Source of the DNA: Methanobacteriota archaeon
GTDB taxonomy: Archaea; Thermoplasmatota; Thermoplasmata; Thermoplasmatales; ARK-15
Length of the DNA: 64,000 bases
Direction: 5' to 3'
Assembly: GCA_009758405.1 (NCBI GenBank)
Contig: WSBC01000004.1
Location: 178,634-242,633 of the forward strand
Shown here one piece after another: positions 1 to 8,194 of this stretch; the stretch's first letter is position 1; each line of letters begins with the position of its first letter. Under the pieces are notes generated by a model. The model was not told the DNA's origin, did no database searches, and was given only the letters and a program-made list of their open reading frames with translations. The position numbers and the translations under genes were made by a program.

Positions 1-1419
1 TGAGATCCATATGTAGTAATGTGATATATATCCAACAAAGACATCAGGTAAAAATAAACTCATTGGATCATACGTGACCACATCATCTTTAGGAACAAAT
101 ATAAAATAATAGATGGGATTTGGAATCCCAATCCCAATATAAGATGATAAGTTTTGTGTTTCAATATAGTTATAACCTAGACCACCAGGTTCCCAAAAAA
201 TTCCAAAATAATCTAATATTTTTCCATCATTTAAATTCAGAGCTACTATTCCATAAAATGAAGCTGGGTGCATAGTGGGCCATTTTTCTACACTTGAACC
301 AGATTCATAAATAATCTGGTTTGCTGAAATTGTAACCGGTCCCTCTACCCCTAATTGTGTATATGTTTTCCATATTTCTTTTCCAGTATTTTCATCCAAT
401 GCATAAGTATATCCATGTGCAGTGGCAAATACCACCTTATTATTATAAATAGTACAGGGCGATGGATCAGACACATTATATCTCCATAATATATTTCCAT
501 TCTTTATATCAATCTTAACAACACTGTTATTAAATTCACCAAAAAGTGCATTGTCCGCATAAGTAAGAGGATGTGCGAAATCCTGTGAATAATAATTCAG
601 TATTTCTGATTTACCGTTCAATCCATTTATATTATAAATCGTATTTCCAAAAGGCAAATATATAGTATTATTCCAGTAACTTGGAATATATATACCTTTA
701 GAGAAAATTATAAGATTCATCCATCTGCATATTTCGGTATTCCACAGAATTTGCTCATTTTCTAAATTTATTTTATAAATGGAATCACCTGTAAAATAAT
801 ATGAGTTGTTGTAGCTGAAAAAATTAATTCCAAATAAATAAAGGGAATTTCCATCAGGAAATATATAAGTGAAAAAGGAAGATCCGATATATTTTTCCCA
901 TAAAAGATTTCCCTTTAGATCAAGGGCATATAGGTACCCATCAGTCCCTGTAAAATATACTGTATTGCGGTATACAAGGGGCTCATACACATTAAAAATT
1001 GTGTAATAATAATTTAATTTAAATAAGGGTGGATGAATCTGAGTAAATTTCCACAAAGCATTGTGAATGTTTGAGGCTACTATTGATATATGGAAATATA
1101 TGCCATCGCCATAATAAAAATTAACAGAACTTCCATTTCCAATAATACCCAGATTGATAAAGGTATCATTGTAAATAACATATTGCGAATCACATAAACC
1201 ACTACTATTGAATGCAAAGCCAGGATAAATTGGAATATCCTTAAAATTTGTAGGGCCAGAATTTTTGCTCACCATATTGAACTGCGGATTCCCGTAGACC
1301 ATCGGCCATGACATGCCGTTCAATGGATGGTAGTTCTCAATTAGGATGCCTGCAGGGAAAACTAAAATTGTAAGAATGATCGCAATAACAATAATAACAA
1401 TCAATTTCCATATTCTCAT
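1..1419 (-). CDS. Exported PQQ-type beta-propeller protein, partial (3' end beyond window)
   Basis: An open frame runs leftward from ATG at 1419 to the window edge with no stop (473 codons), so the C-terminus is missing. The start is preceded by a GAGGTGG ribosome site at 1421-1428. The first ~25 residues are a hydrophobic signal or anchor segment. After that come repeated propeller blades typical of PQQ/BamB-like proteins, with motifs such as GTDGYLYALD, KNGNILWRY and ENTGKEIWKTY, each a beta-strand followed by a G-x-x-x-W turn. Many N-x-S/T sequons suggest an extracytoplasmic, glycosylated protein. No PQQ-dehydrogenase catalytic residues could be identified, so the fold is supported but the ligand and function are unknown. 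Confidence 0.78.
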   Translation of the reverse strand, partial: MRIWKLIVIIVIAIILTILVFPAGILIENYHPLNGMSWPMVYGNPQFNMVSKNSGPTNFKDIPIYPGFAFNSSGLCDSQYVIYNDTFINLGIIGNGSSVNFYYGDGIYFHISIVASNIHNALWKFTQIHPPLFKLNYYYTIFNVYEPLVYRNTVYFTGTDGYLYALDLKGNLLWEKYIGSSFFTYIFPDGNSLYLFGINFFSYNNSYYFTGDSIYKINLENEQILWNTEICRWMNLIIFSKGIYIPSYWNNTIYLPFGNTIYNINGLNGKSEILNYYSQDFAHPLTYADNALFGEFNNSVVKIDIKNGNILWRYNVSDPSPCTIYNNKVVFATAHGYTYALDENTGKEIWKTYTQLGVEGPVTISANQIIYESGSSVEKWPTMHPASFYGIVALNLNDGKILDYFGIFWEPGGLGYNYIETQNLSSYIGIGIPNPIYYFIFVPKDDVVTYDPMSLFLPDVFVGYISHYYIWIS

Positions 1420-2089
1420 TCTACCACCTCAGCAGGCATTCTCCTCCAATAATAGAATATGAACTCATACATATATATATTTCTAGGAATTACAAAAATG
1501 AGAACCATAGACCAAAATATAAAGTAATATTCAAATCCAGAGCAGTTTCGCCAAATCATGCCTGGGTTTCAGTATTTTAGTACAGGATATATAGGATCTC
1601 AGCCCTTTCCTGCACTCAGTTGGGCGGGAAGGCAGGCTATCAGTAGCTCGGCCTGTCTGTGGGTCGGTGGGACAGTCAGACCGTGGGACAGCAGGACAGG
1701 GAGGCAGTTAGATGGGGGTACGGTTTGTCTGTGGTTCCGTGGTCCTATGTCCCGGTGTGCCCGTGGCCCAGTGGTCTGGTACCTTCGTCTTGCGGTAGCC
1801 CCAGCAACCTGCCCATCAAACGGAACACAGGCCTAGGAAAGTGAGTGTAGGTTCATCAGAAAGATGGAGTTTCCGACCCGGTTCTGAGCGTTTGGGGTTC
1901 AGTGAATCTGAGTTTATACTGCTCGTCCTGTCTGAGTTCTGATAGAGCTGGGGGCAGAGTTAGTCGTTTTGAGATAATCAGCCCGTCAATCAAGCAGGGA
2001 TTCTGGGATCTTACTAAGCATTTAGAAAAATTGCAATAAATTTTTATATATGATATTATTAATAAGATAAATAAGATGAGGTAGTAAAT
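1420..2089. other. Intergenic region containing GC-rich island 1 (about 1555-1990)
   Basis: There is no convincing gene in these 670 bases. From about 1555 to 1990 the composition jumps: 63 percent GC in 1621-1680 and 60 percent in 1681-1740, against 38 percent in an ordinary coding line such as 5221-5280. Short words recur, including GTGGGACAG at 1667-1675 and 1683-1691, and TGTCTGTGG twice. Open frames here have no recognisable protein features and lack ribosome sites. A TATA-like element at 2041-2050 belongs to the next gene. Confidence 0.6.
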
Positions 2090-2596
2090 ATGAATGAAAA
2101 TATTAAAAAATTAATTGCATATTTAAAATATCTTAATTTACGTATTGATATTAATAACTCAAGGGATAGATTTAAGCTCCAAAAATTAGCTTTTTTACTT
2201 AAAAGTATGGGGATTGAACTAAATTACGAGTTTAAATTTCATTATTATGGTGTTTATTCGGCTGAGCTTTCTAAAGAAAGTTATGAGTATAAGAATGAAA
2301 TTAATAAATTGAAAAGCGATTATGAAATTAATGATAATGAAAAATTGATATTAGAAAGATTAAAAGAAAATTTTCCTGATAATAATATATTAGAGGCAAC
2401 AACAACAATTATTTATGAAAATCTTGTTTATTCAGACATAAATGAAATTATCGAAAAAGTCAAAAAAATAAAGCCTCATTTATCTGAATTTGATATAATA
2501 TCTGGAATTAATTTGGCTAAAAAATTACTTTTTAAAAAAGAATATTTCACAGAAGAAATAAAACAAGAACTAGAAGCTTGGGATTTGATTGACTGA
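2090..2596 (+). CDS. YwgA-like protein, possible antitoxin of a MazF-like pair
   Basis: This is a 168-residue soluble protein. Residues ~27-62 (FKLQKLAFLLK, then FHYYGVYSAEL) resemble the YwgA family (COG3432) and the related Panacea/SocA-type antitoxin domain. A strong GAGGT ribosome site lies at 2078-2082 and a TATA-like element at 2041-2050. Its last 8 bases overlap the start of a MazF/PemK-like gene, the coupling typical of toxin-antitoxin operons. The codons are very AT-rich, more so than the neighbours, and the pair sits between two GC-rich islands, which suggests acquired DNA. The family assignment comes from motif memory only, and the antitoxin role is inferred from the neighbour. Confidence 0.6.
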   Translation: MNENIKKLIAYLKYLNLRIDINNSRDRFKLQKLAFLLKSMGIELNYEFKFHYYGVYSAELSKESYEYKNEINKLKSDYEINDNEKLILERLKENFPDNNILEATTTIIYENLVYSDINEIIEKVKKIKPHLSEFDIISGINLAKKLLFKKEYFTEEIKQELEAWDLID

Positions 2597-2946
2597 TCCA
2601 GAAGATATTCAAGTCGGAGAAATATATCTAATTAATTTAAACGTTGACGTTATTGGCCATGAGCAGAGGGGAGAAAGGCCTACAATAGTTATTGCTAAGC
2701 ATAGTGAAACATCGATTTGTATAGTAATTCCTTTAACAACTCAAGATGTAAATAGATTTTCTTATACATATCTAATTAAAAAAAACAGACAGAAATGGTC
2801 TTGAACAAGATTCTTACGCTTTAATATTTCACGTTAGATCTATAGATTCCAGAAAACGGATAATAAAAAAGATTGGAATTGTGGATGATAGAGATTTAAT
2901 GCTTATTTTGCAACAACTATCTGAGTACTTAGGATTAATGAGATAA
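2589..2946 (+). pseudogene. MazF/PemK-like toxin, frameshifted
   Basis: A TTG start at 2589 overlaps the upstream gene. The first frame gives a MazF-like N-terminus (VGEIYLINLN, then GERPTIVIAK and IVIPLTT) and stops at 2804. The family's C-terminal half continues in another frame to TAA at 2944-2946: NGLEQDSYALIFHVRSID, then the terminal helix. The frames meet at a run of eight A at 2778-2785. Seven A would read IKKTDRNGLEQDS, a normal MazF loop. Repaired, the protein would be about 118 residues, a usual MazF length, acting as an mRNA endonuclease. The cause may be a real inactivating mutation, homopolymer sequencing error or slippage. Confidence 0.7.
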
Positions 2947-3783
2947 TATTACAGCTATTAAGCATATTGAGTCTTCCAAAACATAGTTCTATTTATTCTA
3001 TCCAGGTATGTTCAAATGGACCCATTTTTTAGTGGCACGATGGCGTCCAGCCTGCCAATTTCCTGAGTCACCTAGTCTGTCTCTGTAAAGAAGAGCAGTT
3101 CGATTGAGAGACTGGAGGACAATCCATCCGGGAGACGGTCAGACAGTAGGGCGGAGGGCTAGTCTCCCTGGAGCTAGATAAAGCAATGCAAAGGCACATG
3201 TGGAGCAGTCTGGGGTCAAGGATTCAACCAGTCTAAATTTTGCAAGGCCCAGAATCCAGGCTGGGCTGAGACGCGGGGGCAAATAGCCGGCGGGTACAGT
3301 AATGCTTAGCGGTACAGCATTAGTCCTGCCCGTCTGTAGCACAGTGCCACTTTGTCCCGGTCTCACTGTAGTCCTGCCATACAGTGGCACAGTGATCCGA
3401 GGGTACAGTGGCACAGCACAGTCCTATGGGGTCCCAGGCGGTCCCGCCATGAAAATAAATAAAAAATAAAAATAGATAGCAGATGAAAATAACAGAAGCA
3501 AAAAAGAAAAAACAGTACCAACAAAACAGAAAAAAAGAATCCAATAGCATAATAAAAAAAACACTCTGATAAAAACTTCAGAGATAAATATCCGGGATAT
3601 TCTTCAATGGCATTCATTTCTAAAAAACCTGTAAAGACAGGAGATCTTACATAAAGATCTGAAAGATATCAGAAAGGCATTTAGTTAAGCTTGATCTTAC
3701 TGTGATATTGAATTGGCAAAGTCAAGGATTTTTAAAACCTAGTCCTATCGTGCAGAAAACTATTCTGCTATTAGTAGTTTTAA
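2947..3783. other. Gene-free region with GC-rich island 2 (about 3030-3450) and an A-rich tract
   Basis: No credible gene is present. 3301-3420 is 55 percent GC, well above surrounding DNA, and carries exact short direct repeats: TACAGTGGCACAG at 3380-3392 and 3404-3416, and TAGTCCTGCC at 3321-3330 and 3369-3378. It is followed by an A-rich purine tract on the plus strand (about 3450-3560). Leftward open frames between 3139 and 3617 are low-complexity translations of these tracts and look non-coding. Confidence 0.6.
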
Positions 3784-3856
3784 CGGGCCTGCCGGGAGTT
3801 GAACCCGGGTCGAGGAATCCGAAGTTCCCCAGGATAGTCCACTACCCCACAGGCCC
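3784..3856 (-). tRNA. tRNA-Arg(TCG)
   Basis: A complete cloverleaf reads on the minus strand. The acceptor stem GGGCCTG pairs with CAGGCCC, the T-arm is CCGGG-TTCAACT-CCCGG, and the anticodon arm GGGAA/TTCCT has loop CTTCGGA, giving anticodon TCG. The discriminator base is G and CCA is not encoded. I see no intron. It lies between the GC-rich island and topA. Confidence 0.88.
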
Positions 3857-4104
3857 TTTAATAAAATTGTAAACAGCGGCTTTGTAGAAATCCTATCTAA
3901 GGATCCTACTTACCATCATCTGCTCCCCATCTTTTGACTGATCATTGCTTCACTTGATGATCATTTTATCCCTAAATTAGGCTAGTTAATGGATTTAATT
4001 GCAAGCATTACAAAAATATTATTTAAAACATAAATATAAGGATTTCTACTAGGCTTAAACAACAATAAAAATGTTTATAAATTCTTAACATTAAAGGAAG
4101 CCAA

Positions 4105-6360
4105 ATGAAAATTGTCATAATTGCAGAAAAATATAGCGTTGCAGAAAGAATTGCATATTTTCTTTCAAAGGGGAGTTACAAAAAGCAATCAAAGAAAGGG
4201 GTGATATATTTTACCTTTGATAATGGAGATAAAAATTATCTAGTCATAGGTCTCAAGGGTCATATTGTTGAACTTGATTATCCAGAAAAATACAAAAAAT
4301 GGAAAAAGGAAGATCTTGAGGAATTAATAAATGCAAAACCAGTAATTTTAGAGAAGTTTAAGTCATTGGTATCATTTTTAAGAGAATCATTAAGGGATGC
4401 AGATGAGGTCATAATTGCGACAGACTATGACAGGGAAGGAGAGTTAATTGGTAGAGAGGCCTTAAGAATATCAAACTACAGGGGAAAGGTAAAAAGGGCA
4501 AAGTTTAGTGCCGTAACACCTGAAGAAATTTTAAATGCATTTAATAACCCCACAGAACTAAATGAAAACCTTGCGGATTCTGCGGAGTCTAGACAGCACA
4601 TAGATCTTGTGTGGGGTGCTGTTCTAACAAGATTCTTTTCTCTTATAACCTCTCAAAGCTATAAAAATTTCCTCTCTGTAGGAAGAGTTCAGAGTCCCAC
4701 ACTTGCTTTAATAGTAGACAGAGAAAAGGAGATTCAATCTTTTAAACCTGAAAAATACTGGGAAATAGAGGCAGAGTTTAAAGAGGGGAAAATTAATTTT
4801 ATAGGGGGCCATGAAAAGAATCCATTCAAGGATAAGCCTGAATCAATATATAATAAAATAAAGGACGAGAAGGTAGGAAGGGTACTTGAAAATAGGGAGG
4901 TGGAATATGGTATTAGGCCCCCACCACCATTTAACACCACCGAATTTTTGAGGGAATCTACTAAGTTAGGAATTTCTGTTGCAAGGGCTATGAATATTGC
5001 TGAGGATCTATATTCCCACGGTTACATATCCTATCCAAGGACGGACAATACTGTTTATCCAAAATCCCTCCATATAAAATCACTCCTGGAGAGGTTTCTT
5101 GATTCTCCATATTCGAATGATGTTAAAGAAATACTTTCTCAGGATGTAATAAGGCCATCAAGGGGGAAGGTTGAAACTACTGATCATCCACCGATATACC
5201 CAGTAAGGCCAATAAAGAAAGATGAGCTTAAGGGTGATTATTTTAAGGTTTATGACCTTGTGATGAGGAGGTTTCTTGCAACACTTGCAAAGGAGGCAAA
5301 GGTAATAAATAATGATGTGAAGATATCTATAAAGGATGAAATTTTCCTTTCAAGAGGTACAAAAATAACTTATGAGGGTTGGATGAAATATTATCCATTT
5401 CTTAGGATAAGGGAAAAGGAGATCCCTGAGCTCAAAGAGTACGTAAATGTAAAGAGTATAGATTTACTTGAAAAGGAAACAAAGCCACCTGAAAGGTATA
5501 CACAGGCATCCCTCATAAAGGAGATGGAAAGGTTAAATCTTGGTACAAAGAGTACCAGACATGAGATAATAGAGAAGCTTTATGAAAGGAATTACATAGA
5601 GGGGCATGCAATAAAGCCAACCCCTATTGGAATGGCGATTGTTGATGCAATGGAAAATAATAATGTGGATGCGGTAAGGCCTGATATGACCGCAAAGCTG
5701 GAAATTGACATGAACGGTATAGAACAGGGATTATTAAAAAAGGAAAAGGTAATAGAGGAATCAAAGGAGATGCTTAAAAAGGTGTTGAAGGAACTTTCAA
5801 GCAAAGAGGAAAAGATAAGTGAATTTATTAAATCAGCACTGAATGAATACAGGGAGATGGGTAAATGCCCAAAATGTGGTGCTCCATTACACCTTTATAA
5901 AAATAGAAATTACAGATATGTACAGTGTTCAAGGTATCCTGAATGCGATTTCAGGTATTATTTACCAAAAACAGGCAAGGTAGAGATCACAAATGAAAAC
6001 TGTCCAGTTTGTGGTCTTCCTCTAATAAAAATAGTAAGAAAGGGGCAAGGAGTAGAAATAAAATGCATAGATCCAAAATGTGATTATAACAAAAAAAAGG
6101 ATTTTATTGGTGAATGTCCCGCAGATGGAGGGGATCTTGTAATAAGACAATCAAGAGGGGGGAAAAGGTTTGTGGGATGTACAAATTACCCAAAGTGTAA
6201 GGTAACTTACCCACTTCCACAGAAGGGTGAAATAATATCTACACTGGAGAAATGTCCATATTGCGGTGCACCCATAATAATTATAAAAAATGGGAAAAAT
6301 GAGAAAAAGGCATGTTTAAATCCTGATTGTGAATATAATAAAAAGGGGCTGGGAAAGTGA
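4105..6360 (+). CDS. topA: DNA topoisomerase I (type IA)
   Basis: This 751-residue type IA topoisomerase relaxes negative supercoils through a 5'-phosphotyrosine intermediate. The Toprim domain has E8 and the metal-binding D107-x-D109-x-E111 (TDYDREGE). The catalytic tyrosine is Y310 in SYPRTDN. From C588 onward there are four C-terminal zinc-ribbon repeats, each beginning CP and ending in a Cys near PxC. The third reads CPADGG, so its second cysteine is Asp and it may not bind zinc. A TATA-like TTTATAA at 4074-4080 lies about 28 bases before the ATG, so the mRNA is probably leaderless or nearly so. It overlaps the next gene by 4 bases, implying co-translation. Confidence 0.96.
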   Translation: MKIVIIAEKYSVAERIAYFLSKGSYKKQSKKGVIYFTFDNGDKNYLVIGLKGHIVELDYPEKYKKWKKEDLEELINAKPVILEKFKSLVSFLRESLRDADEVIIATDYDREGELIGREALRISNYRGKVKRAKFSAVTPEEILNAFNNPTELNENLADSAESRQHIDLVWGAVLTRFFSLITSQSYKNFLSVGRVQSPTLALIVDREKEIQSFKPEKYWEIEAEFKEGKINFIGGHEKNPFKDKPESIYNKIKDEKVGRVLENREVEYGIRPPPPFNTTEFLRESTKLGISVARAMNIAEDLYSHGYISYPRTDNTVYPKSLHIKSLLERFLDSPYSNDVKEILSQDVIRPSRGKVETTDHPPIYPVRPIKKDELKGDYFKVYDLVMRRFLATLAKEAKVINNDVKISIKDEIFLSRGTKITYEGWMKYYPFLRIREKEIPELKEYVNVKSIDLLEKETKPPERYTQASLIKEMERLNLGTKSTRHEIIEKLYERNYIEGHAIKPTPIGMAIVDAMENNNVDAVRPDMTAKLEIDMNGIEQGLLKKEKVIEESKEMLKKVLKELSSKEEKISEFIKSALNEYREMGKCPKCGAPLHLYKNRNYRYVQCSRYPECDFRYYLPKTGKVEITNENCPVCGLPLIKIVRKGQGVEIKCIDPKCDYNKKKDFIGECPADGGDLVIRQSRGGKRFVGCTNYPKCKVTYPLPQKGEIISTLEKCPYCGAPIIIIKNGKNEKKACLNPDCEYNKKGLGK

Positions 6361-7202
6361 AGCAAATATCTCTTACAATGCTTTTTCTTACGTATCTCAA
6401 TGTTATTCTATTATCCTTCATACTTGCAATTCTTTTTTATCCAGTTAGTTATGGATCCCTGGGAAATCAGACAAACAATCCAGGTATGGCCATTTATTAC
6501 TTTCTTATAATTATAGCATTTACCCTCTTAATGCTCTTTTTAATGAGAAAAAGGCTAGAAATTCTTTTAAAATTAATTTATTTTTCTGTGGTTGGTTTAA
6601 TAATATTTTTAATTGCGAGCATAATTTTATCTTACATATTATATGATGCTAATATAATTTTATTAATTTCAATTCTAATTGGCATTATAGTCCCTATTTA
6701 TTTATGGAAATGGCCTGGGTGGATTTCCATTGATTTAGTAGGTCTTGTTGTATCGGCAGGAGCGGCTGCAATCATAGGGACCAGCCTTGGTATAATACCC
6801 ATTATTCTTCTCCTTATTATATTAATTTTTTATGATCTTTTTGCAGTAAAAATTAGCAGACATATGATTTCACTTGCAGAGGGGACTGTTAAATCAGGCA
6901 TTCCTGCCATATTCATATTCCCTGAAGAGGATAAAGGTGTGATAAAGGAAATATATGAAGATGGCAGAAAAAGTGCAATCTTTATGGGTTTTGGTGATGC
7001 TGCAATACCTTCAACACTTCTCGTTTCTACTCTAGTAAACTATAATATTATATCGACAACTCTAACATTTTTAGGAATAATAGCTGGCCTATTAATTCTA
7101 TTTTATTTTATGGAGAAGGGTAAACCCTTACCAGGACTGCCATTTCTTAATACAGGTGCATTAATTGGTTTTGCTATCTCCATTCTAATAGGATACATAT
7201 AA
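6357..7202 (+). CDS. Presenilin-type intramembrane aspartyl protease (archaeal PSH, family A22)
   Basis: This 281-residue integral membrane protein has about nine hydrophobic segments. It carries the two signature motifs of GxGD proteases: Y159-D160 within a transmembrane helix, and G211-F-G-D214 in the next conserved helix. A PGLP sequence at 259-262 takes the place of the PALP motif near the C-terminus. The two aspartates would cleave substrate helices inside the membrane, as shown for the archaeal homologue PSH. The start is GTG at 6357, sharing GTGA with the topA stop, so it is translationally coupled to topA. The substrate is unknown, and signal-peptide or membrane-protein clearance is the generic expectation. 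Confidence 0.88.
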   Translation: MKQISLTMLFLTYLNVILLSFILAILFYPVSYGSLGNQTNNPGMAIYYFLIIIAFTLLMLFLMRKRLEILLKLIYFSVVGLIIFLIASIILSYILYDANIILLISILIGIIVPIYLWKWPGWISIDLVGLVVSAGAAAIIGTSLGIIPIILLLIILIFYDLFAVKISRHMISLAEGTVKSGIPAIFIFPEEDKGVIKEIYEDGRKSAIFMGFGDAAIPSTLLVSTLVNYNIISTTLTFLGIIAGLLILFYFMEKGKPLPGLPFLNTGALIGFAISILIGYI

Positions 7203-7227
7203 ATGCCAGAAATTTATCCATGTAACC

Positions 7228-8076
7228 ATGGAAGAAAATATTTTCATAGATGATATGTACCATAATTATTTCAAGGTGTATAGGTATGGTGGAAAGGGAA
7301 AAAAGGTGCTTATAATATCCGGGCTACACGGTGATGAATATTCAAGCATTTTGGCCACAAATATGCTTATAAAAAATATTTCAGGTAATTTGGAATACAA
7401 CGTTTCTATTATACCAATAGCGAACATGGGTGCTTTTCTCTATAGATCAAGAACATCACCCTACGGTGGTGAAGATCTAAACAGGATCTTCCCTGGAAAG
7501 AGGAATGGATCCCTATGCGAAAGACTTGCGGAAAGGATTTTTTCAATAGCAATGGAAAATGATATTATTATAGATTTACATTCATGTGGTTTTCTATGTA
7601 TCCCCCATATTATAGCCCTCTACAAGAATAGAAAGGATGTGGTGGATCTGACAAAGAGCCTTAATATAAGGTATATTGTAGAATCAATTGGAACCCAGGG
7701 CCAGCTCATGACTGAATCTTTGAAAAGGGGAAAAACATCAATAATAATAGAGATACCCTCTGGATTTGGTGGTTATATTCAGGAAAAATATGCAAAGGAG
7801 GTCTCTGATGGTCTTTTGAACTTCCTAAATGGCAGAGAATCTGATGTTGAACATATCTTTTTAGGTAAAATTGAGAAGGTGAGAAGTGAAAAATTTGGAT
7901 ATTTCAGACCTTTAAAAAAAATATTAAAAAACAGGGAAGTAAAAAAGGGTGAGAAAATAGGTAAGCTTGACGATGAATTTATCTTTGCAAAAAAGGACGG
8001 TATCATTATATCGACACATTTCCCCTCATACATATTCAAGGGTGAGATTATTTATGAAATATCGGAAAAGTTTTAA
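7228..8076 (+). CDS. M14-family deacylase (succinylglutamate desuccinylase/aspartoacylase-like)
   Basis: This 282-residue zinc-dependent hydrolase belongs to the AstE/AspA branch of the M14 carboxypeptidase family. The zinc ligands are visible as H34 and E37 in GLHGDE and H118 in IDLHSCG. DLNRIFPG supplies the conserved substrate-binding N-R, and EIPSGFGG near residue 175 supplies the likely catalytic glutamate. The C-terminal ~80 residues form the small beta domain typical of the family. Specificity (N-acyl amino acid, succinyl-glutamate or other) cannot be read from sequence, and no arginine-catabolism genes are nearby. It starts 25 bases after the presenilin gene and ends just before tRNA-Ser. 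Confidence 0.82.
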   Translation: MEENIFIDDMYHNYFKVYRYGGKGKKVLIISGLHGDEYSSILATNMLIKNISGNLEYNVSIIPIANMGAFLYRSRTSPYGGEDLNRIFPGKRNGSLCERLAERIFSIAMENDIIIDLHSCGFLCIPHIIALYKNRKDVVDLTKSLNIRYIVESIGTQGQLMTESLKRGKTSIIIEIPSGFGGYIQEKYAKEVSDGLLNFLNGRESDVEHIFLGKIEKVRSEKFGYFRPLKKILKNREVKKGEKIGKLDDEFIFAKKDGIIISTHFPSYIFKGEIIYEISEKF

Positions 8077-8101
8077 ATATACCATTTTTTTAAAAAATCT
8101 G

Positions 8102-8187
8102 GCCGAGGTAGCCTAGCCCGGATGAAGGCGATAGACTCGAGATCTATTGTCCGTAAGGACTCGGGAGTTCAAATCTCCCCCTCGGCG
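8102..8187 (+). tRNA. tRNA-Ser(CGA)
   Basis: A class II tRNA with a long variable arm (TGTCCGTAAGGACTC). The acceptor GCCGAGG pairs with CCTCGGC, discriminator G. The anticodon arm ATAGA-CTCGAGA-TCTAT gives CGA, which reads UCG serine codons. CCA is not encoded. The 3' end is 8 bases from the convergent thiD stop. Confidence 0.92.
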
Positions 8188-8194
8188 CTGATTA

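Noticed and set aside
1558-1844. Two overlapping open frames of 61 and 92 codons in GC-rich island 1
   Set aside because: They exist because the island is GC-rich and poor in stops. There is no ribosome site, no conserved motif and biased Trp/Cys/Gly content.
3361-3416. CRISPR-like repeats
   Set aside because: Only two exact copies of a 13-mer with an 11-base gap were found. Repeats and spacers are too short and no cas gene is present.
3139-3617. Leftward open frames with long Phe/Leu runs
   Set aside because: They are translations of the A-rich tract and GC-rich island 2. The hydrophobic run is a reading of poly-purine on the other strand, without start signals.
3784-3856. tRNA-Arg as an integration attachment site for the island to its left
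   Set aside because: I looked for a copy of the tRNA 3' end between 1420 and 3784 and found none, and no integrase is present.
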